Shown here: positions 20,482-31,560 of the stretch, in pieces
Numbering within the stretch: position 1 is the stretch's first letter
Layout: every line of letters starts with the position of its first letter
Assembly: GCA_016223085.1 (NCBI GenBank)
Contig: JACRPS010000020.1
Coordinates: forward strand, 62,001 to 126,000
Direction: 5' to 3'
Origin: Chloroflexota bacterium
GTDB taxonomy: Bacteria; Chloroflexota; Anaerolineae; Aggregatilineales; Phototrophicaceae
Length of the DNA stretch: 64,000 nucleotides
Made by a program: the position numbers and the translations under genes
Notes under the pieces: generated by a model
What the model was told of the DNA's origin: nothing
Seen by the model: only the letters and a program-made list of their open reading frames with translations
Databases searched by the model: none

Positions 20482-21807
20482 CTACTCATCCCCCAGCGCG
20501 TCCTGCGCGGCTTCGAGGTCGGCAATCGCCTGTGCCGCCTCTTTGGCGTGGTCGCCATCAGGTGCGAGGTCGAGGTAGCGGCGGAAATCGGCTAAGGCGT
20601 CGTCTCGGGTGGTGAGGCCGGTTTGCAGAATCGAGGCGTACAGCACACCGCGATAATAGTAGGCGTCGGCGTAATCGGGCGCGAGTTCGAGCGAGGTGTT
20701 GTAATCGGCTAACGCTTTGTCCCATTCGTACAGCGCGAGATACATTTGGCCGCGAAGGGTGTAAAGTTCGGGGTTTTCGGGGTCGAGTTCGAGCGCGGCG
20801 GTCAGGTCGGTGATAGCGTCATCGTAGCGTTCGACTAAGGCATAGAGTTGGGCGCGATGGGCAAACGCATTTACTTTTTCAGTGACAGCGTAAGTGGCGT
20901 AATCTGGACTAAATGCGTCTACATAAGCGTTCATTACGCGAAAAGCATCTTCATCAAGTCCAAGTTGGTGATATGTCCAAGCAAGATTGATAGCTGCCTC
21001 GTTTTCAAAAACCAAGTCAGAATCATATAGCGGTATTGCATTCTCAAAATAATTTGCTGCCTGCGATAAATCGCCATTCGTTAGAGCACAATTGCCGAGA
21101 TAAAAGTTGGTGCTTGTTATTCTTGAATCAAGTCCAAACGGTGAATAAACACCATCGTCAGGTATTGCAGCTTTCAGATAAGTTGGTGCTAGGTCGCATC
21201 GTTGCATCGAATAAAGGCTGATTCCAACCAGATAGTTAAAGGTAAGCCTGTCTGTTGTCGTTTTACTGATCGTATTTTGAAAAGCCTCCTTGGAAAGGTG
21301 AGGCACTAAGAACGAAGCTAAGTTCTTTGTCGGAGAGGAAACAATTTCCAAATATAGTGGGTTAGCATCTTCGGAACCGCTGAAAAGCTCAACGTGTATA
21401 TATGCTAACATTCGATCTAAGTCTTGATGAGGAATTGTTTCAACTTTAATAGCATATTTTTGAAGCTCTTTCTGCAACGCTTGGAATATCTCCAAAGAAT
21501 GAAGCTGACTGAGATTCGCGTTATAAGAAATATAAAGTGTAGAAGGTTTGTTTTCTTGCCCCCGCACACCCCCCGCCACGCCAAACACCATTACCAGCGC
21601 GAACAGCAGCGCGCACCAGCGCCAGCGCCGCCAGAAGCGCCGAGGGTTAAAACCCCCGGCTGACCAAAAAGCCAAGCTCACTGAAGGGGCTGAAAGACAA
21701 GGAAGCGCCAGAAAAAGTCCCTTTAGTGGACTTGGTTTGACTGGCAGCCTGACGGCTTTAGCCTGTGGCGGGCAGCTGGCGGAAACCCCGCAATGACGAG
21801 CATCCAT
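20482..21807 (-). CDS. Secreted TPR-repeat protein with a repeat-derived N-terminus
   Basis: 441 aa. The C-terminal third has canonical TPR units (YALVERYDDAITDLTAAL, YEWDKALADYNTSLEL). A hydrophobic segment (about residues 64-80, CALLFALVMVFGVAGG) looks like the export signal, so the true start probably lies inside the first 60 codons. Those codons overlap a dispersed repeat (21645-21790) and are doubtful as protein. The middle (20870-21540) is strikingly AT-rich while the TPR end is GC-rich, suggesting a mosaic gene. No partner gene is evident. Confidence 0.7.
   Translation of the reverse strand: MDARHCGVSASCPPQAKAVRLPVKPSPLKGLFLALPCLSAPSVSLAFWSAGGFNPRRFWRRWRWCALLFALVMVFGVAGGVRGQENKPSTLYISYNANLSQLHSLEIFQALQKELQKYAIKVETIPHQDLDRMLAYIHVELFSGSEDANPLYLEIVSSPTKNLASFLVPHLSKEAFQNTISKTTTDRLTFNYLVGISLYSMQRCDLAPTYLKAAIPDDGVYSPFGLDSRITSTNFYLGNCALTNGDLSQAANYFENAIPLYDSDLVFENEAAINLAWTYHQLGLDEDAFRVMNAYVDAFSPDYATYAVTEKVNAFAHRAQLYALVERYDDAITDLTAALELDPENPELYTLRGQMYLALYEWDKALADYNTSLELAPDYADAYYYRGVLYASILQTGLTTRDDALADFRRYLDLAPDGDHAKEAAQAIADLEAAQDALGDE
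21645..21790. repeat. Dispersed repeat at the 5' end of the TPR gene
   Basis: Contains GGGTTAAAACCCCCGGC, AAGTCCCTTTAGTGGACTT and ACGGCTTTAGCCTGTGGCGG units, related to the CTAAAGCC..CCGGCTG elements at 53111, 53208 and 61433. It overlaps codons assigned to the N-terminus of the TPR protein. Confidence 0.55.
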
Positions 21808-21872
21808 CCTGGCATTGTCTCTCTATTTTTGTTTCCTTGACCTTATTATACCTCCTTTACGCTGTGGCTCGA

Positions 21873-21895
21873 TTATCCCAACCAATTTGGGATAA
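21873..21895. promoter_or_regulatory. Inverted repeat upstream of gyrA
   Basis: Perfect 9-bp arms TTATCCCAA and TTGGGATAA separated by CCAAT, in an AT-rich stretch between the divergent TPR and gyrA genes. The size and symmetry fit a dimeric repressor operator; no regulator is identified. Confidence 0.4.
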
Positions 21896-21953
21896 CTATA
21901 TTAGTGTTTGGGATACAATAGGTTTGGGAGTAGCCTTCGTAAACGTTTTCGGA

Positions 21954-21959
21954 TATAAT
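21954..21959 (+). promoter_or_regulatory. Possible -10 element for gyrA
   Basis: Consensus TATAAT in AT-rich sequence about 118 bp before the gyrA ATG. No good -35 hexamer is seen at 16-18 bp, so an activator or a different sigma factor would be needed. Confidence 0.35.
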
Positions 21960-22076
21960 AGAAGCATGTTTGAGATGTATTGTGATGGACACTCACCCCT
22001 CGCCCCAACGCGCCTTCCGGCGCACGGCAAACCACATAGCAGGAAAGGATAAGCGCATCGTTTCGAGCGCGAAATC

Positions 22077-24599
22077 ATGGTGATGGATGCTGGCACGATT
22101 CGCCCGATAAACATCAACGAAGAAATGCGCGGGAGCTACCTTGATTACGCCATGAGCGTGATCGTCGCGCGCGCGCTGCCGGACGCCCGCGACGGCCTGA
22201 AGCCGGTGCACCGGCGCATCCTGTACGCCATGTACGACATGGGTATTCGCGCCAATTCGTCCTACAAAAAGAGCGCGCGCATCGTCGGCGATGTGCTGGG
22301 TAAATATCACCCGCACGGCGACAGCGCCGTTTACGACGCGATGGCGCGGATGGCGCAGGACTTTTCGCTGCGTTATCCGCTGGTAGACGGTCAGGGCAAC
22401 TTCGGCAGCGTGGACGGTGACAGCCCGGCAGCCATGCGTTACACCGAGGCGCGCCTGTCGCGGATGGCGGAAGAATTACTGGCCGACATCAACATGAACA
22501 CGGTGGACTTTGGCGACAACTACGACGGCACCACCCAGGAGCCGGCGGTGCTGCCGGCGCGGCTGCCGAATCTGCTGCTGAACGGCACCAGCGGTATCGC
22601 CGTTGGTATGGCGACCAACGTGCCGCCGCACAACCTGCGCGAACTGGCACAGGCGATTGCCTATCTGATTGACAACTACGAGACGGCGGACGACATCACC
22701 GTTGACGACCTGATGGAATTCGTCAAAGGGCCGGATTTCCCGACCGGCGCGCAGATCGTCGTCGGCGACGAGTTGAAAGAAGCCTATGCCACCGGGCGCG
22801 GGCGCGTGGTCATGCGCGCCAAATCCGAGATTGAAGAAGCGCGCAGCGGGCGCTTCCGCATCGTGTTCACGGAAATTCCGTATCAGGTGAGCAAAACGGC
22901 GCTGATCGAACGCATCGTGGAACTGGTGCGCGAGGGGCGCTTGCAGCACGTCCACGACCTGCGCGACGAGTCCGACCGGCGCGGGATGCGGCTGGTGGTC
23001 GAACTCAAACCGGCGGGGCAGCCGATGACGGTGCTGAACCAGCTTTACAAATACACGCAGCTTCAGGCGACCTACAGCATTCAAATGCTGGCGCTGGTCA
23101 ACGGCGAGCCGCGCAACCTGAGTTTGAAACGCGCGCTCCAGATTTATATTGACCACCGCTACGAGGTGATCGTCCGCCGCAGCGAATTTGAACTGGAAAA
23201 GCAGCGGGCGCGGGCGCACATCCTGGAAGGGCTGCTGAAGGCGCTCTCCAACCTGGACGCGATTATCCAGACGATTCGCTCGTCCGACGACACCGACGAC
23301 GCCCGGACCAAGCTGATGACCCGCTTCGATCTGAGCGAAGCGCAGGCCAACGCCATCCTCGAAATGCAGCTCCGCCGGCTGGCGGCGCTGGAACGGCAGA
23401 AAATCCAGAACGAATACGACGAAGTGCTGGCGCGGATCGCCTATCTGGAAGACCTGCTGGCTTCACCTGCCAAAATCCGCGATCTGATTCGCAACGACAT
23501 TCTGGAAATGGCGGAGCAGTACGGCGACAACCGCCGGACGGAAATCCTGTACGGCGTGAACACGGAGTTCGACGAAGCCGACCTGGTGCGCGACGAAGAA
23601 GTGGTGATTTCGTTGAGCACGCGCGGCTACATCAAGCGCGTCCCGGCGACGGCCTACCGGGCGCAGCGGCGCGGCGGCAAGGGCGTCATCGGTATGACGA
23701 TGAAAGAAGAAGACGCGCCGTTTGAGATGTTTAGCTGCAACAACCACGACACGATTCTGTTCTTCAGCGACCGGGGCAAGGTGTACTCCGAACGCGCCTT
23801 CCGCATCTGGGAAACGGGGCGGGCGAACCGGGGCACGCTGATTCACACCGTCCTCAACCTTTCGCCCGGCGAACAGATCACGGCCATGCTGCCAGTGTCG
23901 TCATTTGAGCACGATGGCTACTTCATCATGGCGACGGTGAAAGGCCGCATCAAGCGGGTGGCGCTGGAAGAATTCGCGGCGGTACGACCGAGCGGTTTGA
24001 TCGCCATGACGCTGGACGGCGACGATTACCTGGGCTGGGTGAAATACACCGACGGCGACCAGGATGTGATTGTAGTCACGCAGAACGGGCAGAGCATCCG
24101 CTTCCACGAGTCCGAGGTGCGGGTGATGGGCCGCCCGGCGGCAGGCGTGAACGCGATCCGGCTGGAAAGCGGCGACTGGGTGGCCGGCATGGACGTGGTG
24201 TGCGCGCCGCACACCCATATGCTGGTGGTGACACGCAACGGCTTCGGCAAGCGGACGCTGCTGGAAGATTATCGCTCGCAGGGGCGGTACGGCGTGGGCA
24301 TCCGCACCCTGGCGCGCAACGAAAAGACCGGGCCAATCGTGGCGATGCGCTGCATTAACCCCGGCGATGACCTGATGCTCATCACCAAATTCGGTGTGGT
24401 GCTGCGGACTCGGCTGGGCGAAATCCGCGAGGTGGGGCGCAACACGCAGGGCGTGGTCATCATGCACCTGAACGAAGGCGATGAAGTGGTGGCGCTGGCC
24501 GTGATGAGCAACGGCGGCGACAATGGGGGTAATGGTTTGGTGGCTGGTGTGAATGGCGACGGCGAACCGGAAGACGGCAGCGTTCTACCCGGGGAATAA
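22077..24599 (+). CDS. gyrA: DNA gyrase subunit A
   Basis: 840 aa. Breakage-reunion subunit of gyrase, which introduces negative supercoils with GyrB and ATP. The active-site Tyr122 lies in AMRYTEARL, and the quinolone-region Ser83 and Asp87 are present (GDSAVYDAM), at the same numbers as in E. coli and of the sensitive type. The C-terminal domain contains the GyrA-box QRRGGKG, separating it from topoisomerase IV ParC, and later beta-pinwheel blades. The ATG at 22077 is closest to the conserved [11 protein letters not shown] start; no strong ribosome site is seen. gyrB is not in the window. Confidence 0.98.
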   Translation: MVMDAGTIRPININEEMRGSYLDYAMSVIVARALPDARDGLKPVHRRILYAMYDMGIRANSSYKKSARIVGDVLGKYHPHGDSAVYDAMARMAQDFSLRYPLVDGQGNFGSVDGDSPAAMRYTEARLSRMAEELLADINMNTVDFGDNYDGTTQEPAVLPARLPNLLLNGTSGIAVGMATNVPPHNLRELAQAIAYLIDNYETADDITVDDLMEFVKGPDFPTGAQIVVGDELKEAYATGRGRVVMRAKSEIEEARSGRFRIVFTEIPYQVSKTALIERIVELVREGRLQHVHDLRDESDRRGMRLVVELKPAGQPMTVLNQLYKYTQLQATYSIQMLALVNGEPRNLSLKRALQIYIDHRYEVIVRRSEFELEKQRARAHILEGLLKALSNLDAIIQTIRSSDDTDDARTKLMTRFDLSEAQANAILEMQLRRLAALERQKIQNEYDEVLARIAYLEDLLASPAKIRDLIRNDILEMAEQYGDNRRTEILYGVNTEFDEADLVRDEEVVISLSTRGYIKRVPATAYRAQRRGGKGVIGMTMKEEDAPFEMFSCNNHDTILFFSDRGKVYSERAFRIWETGRANRGTLIHTVLNLSPGEQITAMLPVSSFEHDGYFIMATVKGRIKRVALEEFAAVRPSGLIAMTLDGDDYLGWVKYTDGDQDVIVVTQNGQSIRFHESEVRVMGRPAAGVNAIRLESGDWVAGMDVVCAPHTHMLVVTRNGFGKRTLLEDYRSQGRYGVGIRTLARNEKTGPIVAMRCINPGDDLMLITKFGVVLRTRLGEIREVGRNTQGVVIMHLNEGDEVVALAVMSNGGDNGGNGLVAGVNGDGEPEDGSVLPGE

Positions 24600-24608
24600 C
24601 GGCGCGGT

Positions 24609-24636
24609 GTAGGGACACGGCACGCCGTGTCCCTAC
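24609..24636. repeat. 28-bp perfect palindrome after gyrA
   Basis: GTAGGGACACGGCA-type left arm (GTAGGGACACGGCAC meets GCCGTGTCCCTAC) 9 bp beyond the gyrA stop. It combines the arm of the ATATAT type with the core of the GGCATGCC type. Confidence 0.88.
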
Positions 24637-24654
24637 ACGAGATAAGAATCAAAA

Positions 24655-24690
24655 GGGGCGGGTATCATCAAACCCGCCCCTTCGTTTTTT
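24655..24690 (+). terminator. Rho-independent terminator after gyrA
   Basis: Stem GGGGCGGGT (24655-24663) and ACCCGCCCC (24672-24680) with an 8-base loop, followed by TTCGTTTTTT. It sits between convergent gyrA and L25 and may serve both. Confidence 0.85.
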
Positions 24691-24706
24691 ACAACCGCAG
24701 AGGAAG

Positions 24707-25357
24707 TTATTCTTCCCCTTCTTCTTCCTCGGCCTTGCCCTTCGAGATGATTTCCACTTCGGCGGGCGTGGCTTCTTCGGTGGTTTCTTCTTCAACCGCC
24801 GTCGCAATCGGGCTGACGCGGACCACCATTTCGTCCGGGTCGTTGACGATCTGGATGCCTTCGCCCAGGTTCAGGTCGCGGACGTAGAGGGCATCACCGA
24901 CGTTCGCCAGCCGCGACAGGTCAATTTCAATCTGGCTCAACAGTTTGCTGGGCAGGGTTTCAATCGTCAGATTGGTCGTGCCGGCAGCCAGGATACCCAG
25001 GTTGGCCTCCACCGCCGGGCTTTCATTGATGAAGTGCAGCGGCACGTCCACGCGAATCTTGGTGGATTCGTCCACCGCGAAGAAATCCACATGTTTGATG
25101 TCGGCGCGCAGCACGTCGCGCTGGACCTCGCGGGCGAGGACAACCAGCGTATTGCCGTCCACCTGCAAATCAATCAGGTGCGTGCCGCCGGCTTTCATCA
25201 GGGTGACTTCCAGCGGACGGTACGGAATCTGGATATGCACGGGCGCAACCCGCGCGCCGTAGACCACCGCCGGCACTAATCCCTGGCGGCGAAGCTGGCT
25301 GACTTTCTTGCCGGTGATGGTGCGGGGCTGCGCTTCCAAAGTGTATTTATCGGCCAC
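24707..25357 (-). CDS. rplY: 50S ribosomal protein L25/Ctc
   Basis: 216 aa, long (Ctc-like) form. The N-terminal L25 domain binds 5S rRNA, and the C-terminal TL5-type beta domain ends in a Glu-rich acidic tail. The start is GTG 25357, because GAGGAG lies 8 bp upstream and the family N-terminus (ADKYTLEAQPRTITGKK) begins there; the 21 extra upstream codons show no similarity. It is monocistronic, convergent with gyrA. Confidence 0.94.
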   Translation of the reverse strand: MADKYTLEAQPRTITGKKVSQLRRQGLVPAVVYGARVAPVHIQIPYRPLEVTLMKAGGTHLIDLQVDGNTLVVLAREVQRDVLRADIKHVDFFAVDESTKIRVDVPLHFINESPAVEANLGILAAGTTNLTIETLPSKLLSQIEIDLSRLANVGDALYVRDLNLGEGIQIVNDPDEMVVRVSPIATAVEEETTEEATPAEVEIISKGKAEEEEGEE

Positions 25358-25517
25358 GATAGGGACTCCTCTAGCTGTTGGCGTCTGGCTACCGCCCGAT
25401 CCGCCCAGCGATTCACTCAAATAAGGTTATCGGAAGTGTGGTCATTCTAATGGCGGGGCGGGGGTTCGTCAATGGGGAGTCAAAGCGGGTGAGGATGAGA
25501 TATTGGAAGCGGTTGAT

Positions 25518-25617
25518 GCCGGAGGCTGAAAGCCCTCCGGCTGAAGGAAAAAGCCACCTGGAAGGTGGCTGGACAAACGAACTGACCAGTTCCTCAGCGC
25601 GCTGGAAACGGGCTTAG
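25518..25617. repeat. Dispersed hairpin repeat, copy 3
   Basis: GCCGGAGGCTGAAAGCCCTCCGGC hairpin-like unit, then AGCCACCT-GGA-AGGTGGCT (25552-25570), matching copies at 1041 and 13804. Confidence 0.75.
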
Positions 25618-25690
25618 AACCTGTCCATAAACCCTCTTTTATTTACCAGTAGGGCACGGCATGCCGTGCCCCTACGAAGGGTTTATGGAT
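25612..25690. repeat. Composite repeat element, copy 2
   Basis: Perfect 12-bp inverted arms TCCATAAACCCT (25624-25635) and AGGGTTTATGGA (25678-25689) enclose the 27-bp palindrome at 25649-25675. The outer flank GGGCTTAGAACCTGTCC matches, in inverted orientation, the flank of the element at 51158-51240. Confidence 0.75.
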
Positions 25691-25862
25691 AGACACTTAG
25701 CGTAAGGTGTCAGCCAGGGCTTTCCTCCGACAGGGCGCACGTCACCTGAGTGAAGACATCCGATGGCGCACAACAGTTACGTACAGGGGACAGGGTAGCG
25801 GCCTGTCCCTCCGGTATACCCGTGTGATTGCCCGATGTAAACGGCTACGCCTCGTGATTGAA

Positions 25863-28085
<2,223 letters not shown>

Positions 28086-28220
28086 AGTGATGCTGTTCCC
28101 CCGTGTGTGCTGGTTGTCAGCCATGAAGTTGATGTGTGCGTGTGGGTAAACGCCGGTCGCGTCCGGTCTCCGGCGCAGTCTGGTCAGGAGTATCCCGGTC
28201 CCATTTCCCTTACCGGGTTG

Positions 28221-28249
28221 ATTATAACATGCGCCGTGCGGCTGATAAA
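28221..28249 (-). promoter_or_regulatory. Predicted promoter of the phosphofructokinase gene
   Basis: On the minus strand, an extended -10 TGTTATAAT (28229-28221) with a weak -35 TTTATC (28249-28244) at 17 bp. It lies in the divergent gap shared with the GH2 gene and gives a leader of about 130 bases. Confidence 0.55.
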
Positions 28250-28283
28250 GGCGCGACGGCCACCAACAAAAACGTCCGCCAGG

Positions 28284-28292
28284 TGTTACAAT
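28284..28292 (+). promoter_or_regulatory. Possible extended -10 for the GH2 gene
   Basis: TGTTACAAT about 30 bp before ATG 28323, without a recognisable -35 hexamer. Confidence 0.4.
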
Positions 28293-28322
28293 CGTCCTTA
28301 TTTCGACACACAGGAAAAAACC

Positions 28323-30134
28323 ATGTCGCTGCAATCCGTTCGCACCCTTCGTGTTTTGGTCGCTGGCTGGCTGCTGCTGGCCGGCCTCGGCATCGGGCCG
28401 GGCATGGCTCAGGATAGCGGCTGGCAGCCGGGCAACGCGCCGTTGATGACCGCCTGGGCGGAGGAAGTGTCCCCAACCAACATCCACCCGGAATATCCGC
28501 GCCCGCAGATGGCGCGCTCCGACTGGCTGTCGCTCAATGGCCTGTGGCAGCTGGCACCTGCCGCCGAGGGCGACGCGCCGCCGGTTGGGGTTGACCTGCC
28601 AGAAACCATTCTGGTACCGTTTCCGGTGGAATCGGCGCTGTCCGGGGTGATGCGGCACGAGCCGCGCCTGTGGTATCGCCGCCTGTTTGATGTGCCGCGT
28701 GACTGGGACGATCAACGTCTGCTGCTGCACTTCGGCGCGGTGGACTGGGAAACGCGGGTGTACGTGAACGGCGTGCCGGTGGGGGAACATCGCGGCGGTT
28801 ACGATGCGTTCACGTTTGATATTACGGAGGCGCTGGTTGCCAACGGGCCGCAGGAGTTGATCGTCAGCGTGTATGACCCAACCGACACAGGCCAGCAGCC
28901 GCGCGGCAAGCAGGTACTGCGCCCGGAAGGAATCTTCTACAGCCCGAATTCCGGCATCTGGCAGTCAGTCTGGTTAGAACCCGTGCCGGAAACGTATGTG
29001 ACCGGCCTGGAACTGACGCCGGATATTGATAATCAGATGCTGCGGGTGACGGTGGCCGCCAGCGACGAAGCCGGTACAACAGTGGCGGTGGCGGCGCTGG
29101 ACGGCGGGAAAACCGTTGGCGCGGCTGAAGGGAAAATGAGTGAGGTGATCGTCGTGCCGGTCCCGAAACCAAAGCTCTGGTCGCCCGATCAGCCGTTTCT
29201 CTATGATCTGGAAGTAACACTGCGGCGTGATGGTCAGACGATTGACCGAGTAACGAGCTACTTTGGTATGCGCAGCATCGGCCTGGCCGAGGTTGACGGC
29301 TTCACGCGCATCGTCCTGAATGGGCAGATCAGCTTCCAGATCGGGCCGCTGGACCAGGGCTACTGGCCGGATGGCCTGTACACCGCGCCGACCGACGCGG
29401 CGCTGCGGTTTGACATCGAAATCGCCAAACGTTTTGGTTTCAATATGATCCGCAAGCACGTGAAGGTTGAGCCGGAACGGTGGTACTACTGGGCGGACAA
29501 ACTGGGTGTGCTGGTGTGGCAGGACATGCCCAGCGGCAACAACATCGGGGCGGAAGCGCAGCAGCAGTTCGCCGCCGAACTGGAGCAGATGATCGCCGAG
29601 CGGCGCAACCATCCATCCATCATCATGTGGGTGATTTTTAACGAGGCATGGGGACAGCATAATACCGGGGCGTTGACGGCGCGGGTGAAGGCGCTTGACC
29701 CCAGCCGGCTGGTGAACAGCGCCAGCGGCTGGACGAACACCGGCGACGGCGACATCAACGACGTGCATGTCTACGTGGGGCCGGGCGGGCTGCCCGCCGC
29801 CGGCAACCGCGCGTCGGTGCTGGGAGAATACGGCGGGCTGGGGCTGCGGACGCCGGGGTACATGTGGGGCGCGGGTAACTACGCCTACGAATGGGTGCCG
29901 GACTCCGATACGCTGACCGGGCGCTACCTGGAACTGCTCGACCGTCTGTCCGGCATCATCACCAATACCGGGCTGAGCGCCGCCGTGTACACCGAACTGA
30001 CCGATATTGAGAATGAAGTCAACGGCCTGCTGACCTATGACCGCCGCGTGGTGAAGGTGGCAAGTTTTGAAGCGCTGGCGGAAGCGCACCAACGGCTGAT
30101 TCAATCGGTGGCTGCGCTGAGCATGTCCCCGTAG
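28323..30134 (+). CDS. Secreted glycoside hydrolase family 2 protein
   Basis: 603 aa. A signal peptide (about residues 1-31, ending GPGMAQ) directs export. A sugar-binding jelly-roll domain (LNGLWQLAPA ... LWYRRLFDVP, VDWETRVYVNG), an immunoglobulin-like domain and a TIM barrel follow. The predicted acid/base is Glu441 in FNEAWGQ and the nucleophile Glu502 in GEYGG, matching beta-galactosidase, glucuronidase and mannosidase relatives; the substrate is not predictable. The start was chosen at the signal peptide, because the same frame runs a further 2 kb upstream only as antisense to the phosphofructokinase. Confidence 0.9.
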   Translation: MSLQSVRTLRVLVAGWLLLAGLGIGPGMAQDSGWQPGNAPLMTAWAEEVSPTNIHPEYPRPQMARSDWLSLNGLWQLAPAAEGDAPPVGVDLPETILVPFPVESALSGVMRHEPRLWYRRLFDVPRDWDDQRLLLHFGAVDWETRVYVNGVPVGEHRGGYDAFTFDITEALVANGPQELIVSVYDPTDTGQQPRGKQVLRPEGIFYSPNSGIWQSVWLEPVPETYVTGLELTPDIDNQMLRVTVAASDEAGTTVAVAALDGGKTVGAAEGKMSEVIVVPVPKPKLWSPDQPFLYDLEVTLRRDGQTIDRVTSYFGMRSIGLAEVDGFTRIVLNGQISFQIGPLDQGYWPDGLYTAPTDAALRFDIEIAKRFGFNMIRKHVKVEPERWYYWADKLGVLVWQDMPSGNNIGAEAQQQFAAELEQMIAERRNHPSIIMWVIFNEAWGQHNTGALTARVKALDPSRLVNSASGWTNTGDGDINDVHVYVGPGGLPAAGNRASVLGEYGGLGLRTPGYMWGAGNYAYEWVPDSDTLTGRYLELLDRLSGIITNTGLSAAVYTELTDIENEVNGLLTYDRRVVKVASFEALAEAHQRLIQSVAALSMSP

Positions 30135-30219
30135 GGGATGATTGCCACGTGACAGCAGAAGGCTATCCTGACAGCCGCCTGGATTGCCAGCTTCAATACC
30201 GGCGTTGAACCGACAGTGA

Positions 30220-30615
30220 GGCTGTCCCTTCCGACGATCTGACGGTATAAAAGTAGACTGGTACGCCATTCAGTTTCCCCGGCCAGAGACCTTCAACTGT
30301 GTTGAAATGACGAAGGAATGTCCCAACCGGGATGGCGGCTGGTGGACAACGCTCACCGTCGAATGGCTGGATGAACGGGAGCGCTGGCAGCCGGTGGAGG
30401 CGCTGGCGATCACGCCGCCCTACAATTTTAGGGATGTCCCCTATGGCCGCCGACCGTATGGAACCCACGCGCTGACGTTCAGCCCGGTGACGGCGCGCGC
30501 CGTCCGCCTGATCGGGACACCGGGCGGACTCGCGCAATTCACGTCGCTGGCGTACCTGGCGGTGGTGTTTATTTCGAGAACCTACTTTAGCGGGTCGTGG
30601 GACTCGAACCCATAA
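30220..30615 (+). pseudogene. Discoidin (F5/8-type) domain fragment
   Basis: Frame of about 130 codons opening after a TGA at 30217 with no credible start or ribosome site. It reads DGIKVDWYAIQFPRPETFN, then VEWLDERERWQPVEAL, THALTFSPVTARAVRLIG and a final AQFTSLAYLAVV, the C-terminal half of a sugar-binding discoidin domain as found at the ends of secreted Chloroflexi glycosidases. It then runs into the tRNA-like fragment. The N-terminal half of the domain and any catalytic part are missing. It is not in frame with the GH2 gene 85 bp upstream. Confidence 0.6.
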
Positions 30616-30632
30616 CACCCTGTCTGGGAATG
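30590..30632 (-). pseudogene. tRNA-Gly-like 3' fragment
   Basis: Minus-strand sequence ending GGGTTCGAGTCCC then ACGACCCGC resembles the anticodon loop (TTCCCA), T-arm and 3' acceptor half of the tRNA-Gly at 45737-45809. It matches at about 34 of 43 positions by eye, in the same orientation. No 5' half pairs with GACCCGC, so no cloverleaf forms. It lies between the discoidin remnant and the stop of the histidine kinase gene and could be a decayed attachment site. Confidence 0.5.
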
Positions 30633-30657
30633 GTGGTATGCTCGGCGGTCAGACCAC

Positions 30658-31560
30658 CTATGCTGCTGGCAGGCGAATTGTTACCGTTGTCCCTTGACCA
30701 GGCTGGCTTTCAAGAGAAACTTCGCCGTGAGATCGTTTGACAATCATCTGCACCAGCGCGAGGCCGAGGCCACTGCCGGGTATACCCTCCGTGTTTTGAC
30801 CACGATAGAGTTCCTCCCACACGAGTGGCGCATCGGCTGCCAGGATGCCGGGACCCGTATCGCTAACCTGAATCAGCACACTGTTATCGTCATGGAAGGC
30901 GCGCAGTTCAATACGATCTTCTGGCCTGGAAAACTTGAAGGCATTATCAATGAGGTTGTGGATTGCCACCAGCAGCAGGTCACGGTCGCCAACAACGGGC
31001 ACGCTACCTGGCGATGGCAGAACAAGCGAAAGCTGACGCTGATTCTGTTCCAGACGCTCCTGAACGAGTACCACCGTTTCTTCCAGCACCTCTCTCAAGT
31101 CAAAGGGCGTGTCCTCAAGTGGCAGCGTTTCAATTTCCGCGAGTTTCCGCAAGTCGGTCACAAGGCGGCTGAGGCGCATCGTCTGCATTTCCATACTGGT
31201 CAGCACCTGCTGCTGTCCTTCCAAGGTACAGGTTTCCCGTAAATTACTGATACCGACCCGTATCGCCGTCAGCGGATTTTTTAACTCGTGGTCGAGGCGG
31301 CGCAGGAAACGATGATGTTCAGCAAAGGCTTCATTGCGGGCCTGTTCGACACTTTTGTGCCGTAACCGTTCCCATCCCTGCTGTAAGGTCAGGATGGTCA
31401 TTGCCACGAGCACGAGAAGCAGGCCGATGAAAACGATGATCAGATCAAGATCAATTGGGAGCGCAATAAAGAGATTAACGACACCGGCATTAACAATAAG
31501 AGTCCAGAGAATAAATCCTGCTCCAAGCAATAGCAGCAGCATGATTCGGCGTGTGTTCAC
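30658..31560 (-). CDS. Sensor histidine kinase (intramembrane-sensing type)
   Basis: 300 aa. Two membrane helices (about 5-25 and 38-60) with almost no outer loop are followed by a coiled segment, the H-box RRLDHELKNPLTAI, the N-box AIHNLIDNAFKFS and the G-boxes VSDTGPGI and GSGLGLALVQ. So short a sensor suggests that it detects a membrane state or works with another membrane protein. It overlaps the response regulator by 4 bp (ATGA) and is the last gene of the mrp operon, so ion, pH or envelope stress is a plausible signal (inference). Confidence 0.93.
   Translation of the reverse strand: MNTRRIMLLLLLGAGFILWTLIVNAGVVNLFIALPIDLDLIIVFIGLLLVLVAMTILTLQQGWERLRHKSVEQARNEAFAEHHRFLRRLDHELKNPLTAIRVGISNLRETCTLEGQQQVLTSMEMQTMRLSRLVTDLRKLAEIETLPLEDTPFDLREVLEETVVLVQERLEQNQRQLSLVLPSPGSVPVVGDRDLLLVAIHNLIDNAFKFSRPEDRIELRAFHDDNSVLIQVSDTGPGILAADAPLVWEELYRGQNTEGIPGSGLGLALVQMIVKRSHGEVSLESQPGQGTTVTIRLPAA

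Larger units (their letters stand above)
25358..25862. other. Gene-free region with repeats
   Basis: 505 bp holding a hairpin repeat (25518-25617), a composite palindromic element (25612-25690) and an isolated hairpin GGGACAGG/CCTGTCCC (25787-25809) downstream of the phosphofructokinase gene. The hairpin has no U-tract. No credible reading frame or RNA gene was seen. Confidence 0.6.

Noticed and set aside
28086-28790. Upstream extension of the phosphofructokinase frame
   Set aside because: It overlaps the divergent GH2 coding sequence and promoter; the family N-terminus starts at 28085.
30193-30618. 141-aa minus-strand frame opposite the discoidin remnant
   Set aside because: No family features; the plus strand has the recognisable domain pattern.
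30590-30660. Complete tRNA gene
   Set aside because: T-arm and 3' acceptor are present, but no 5' acceptor or D-arm pairs with them, so only a fragment is claimed.
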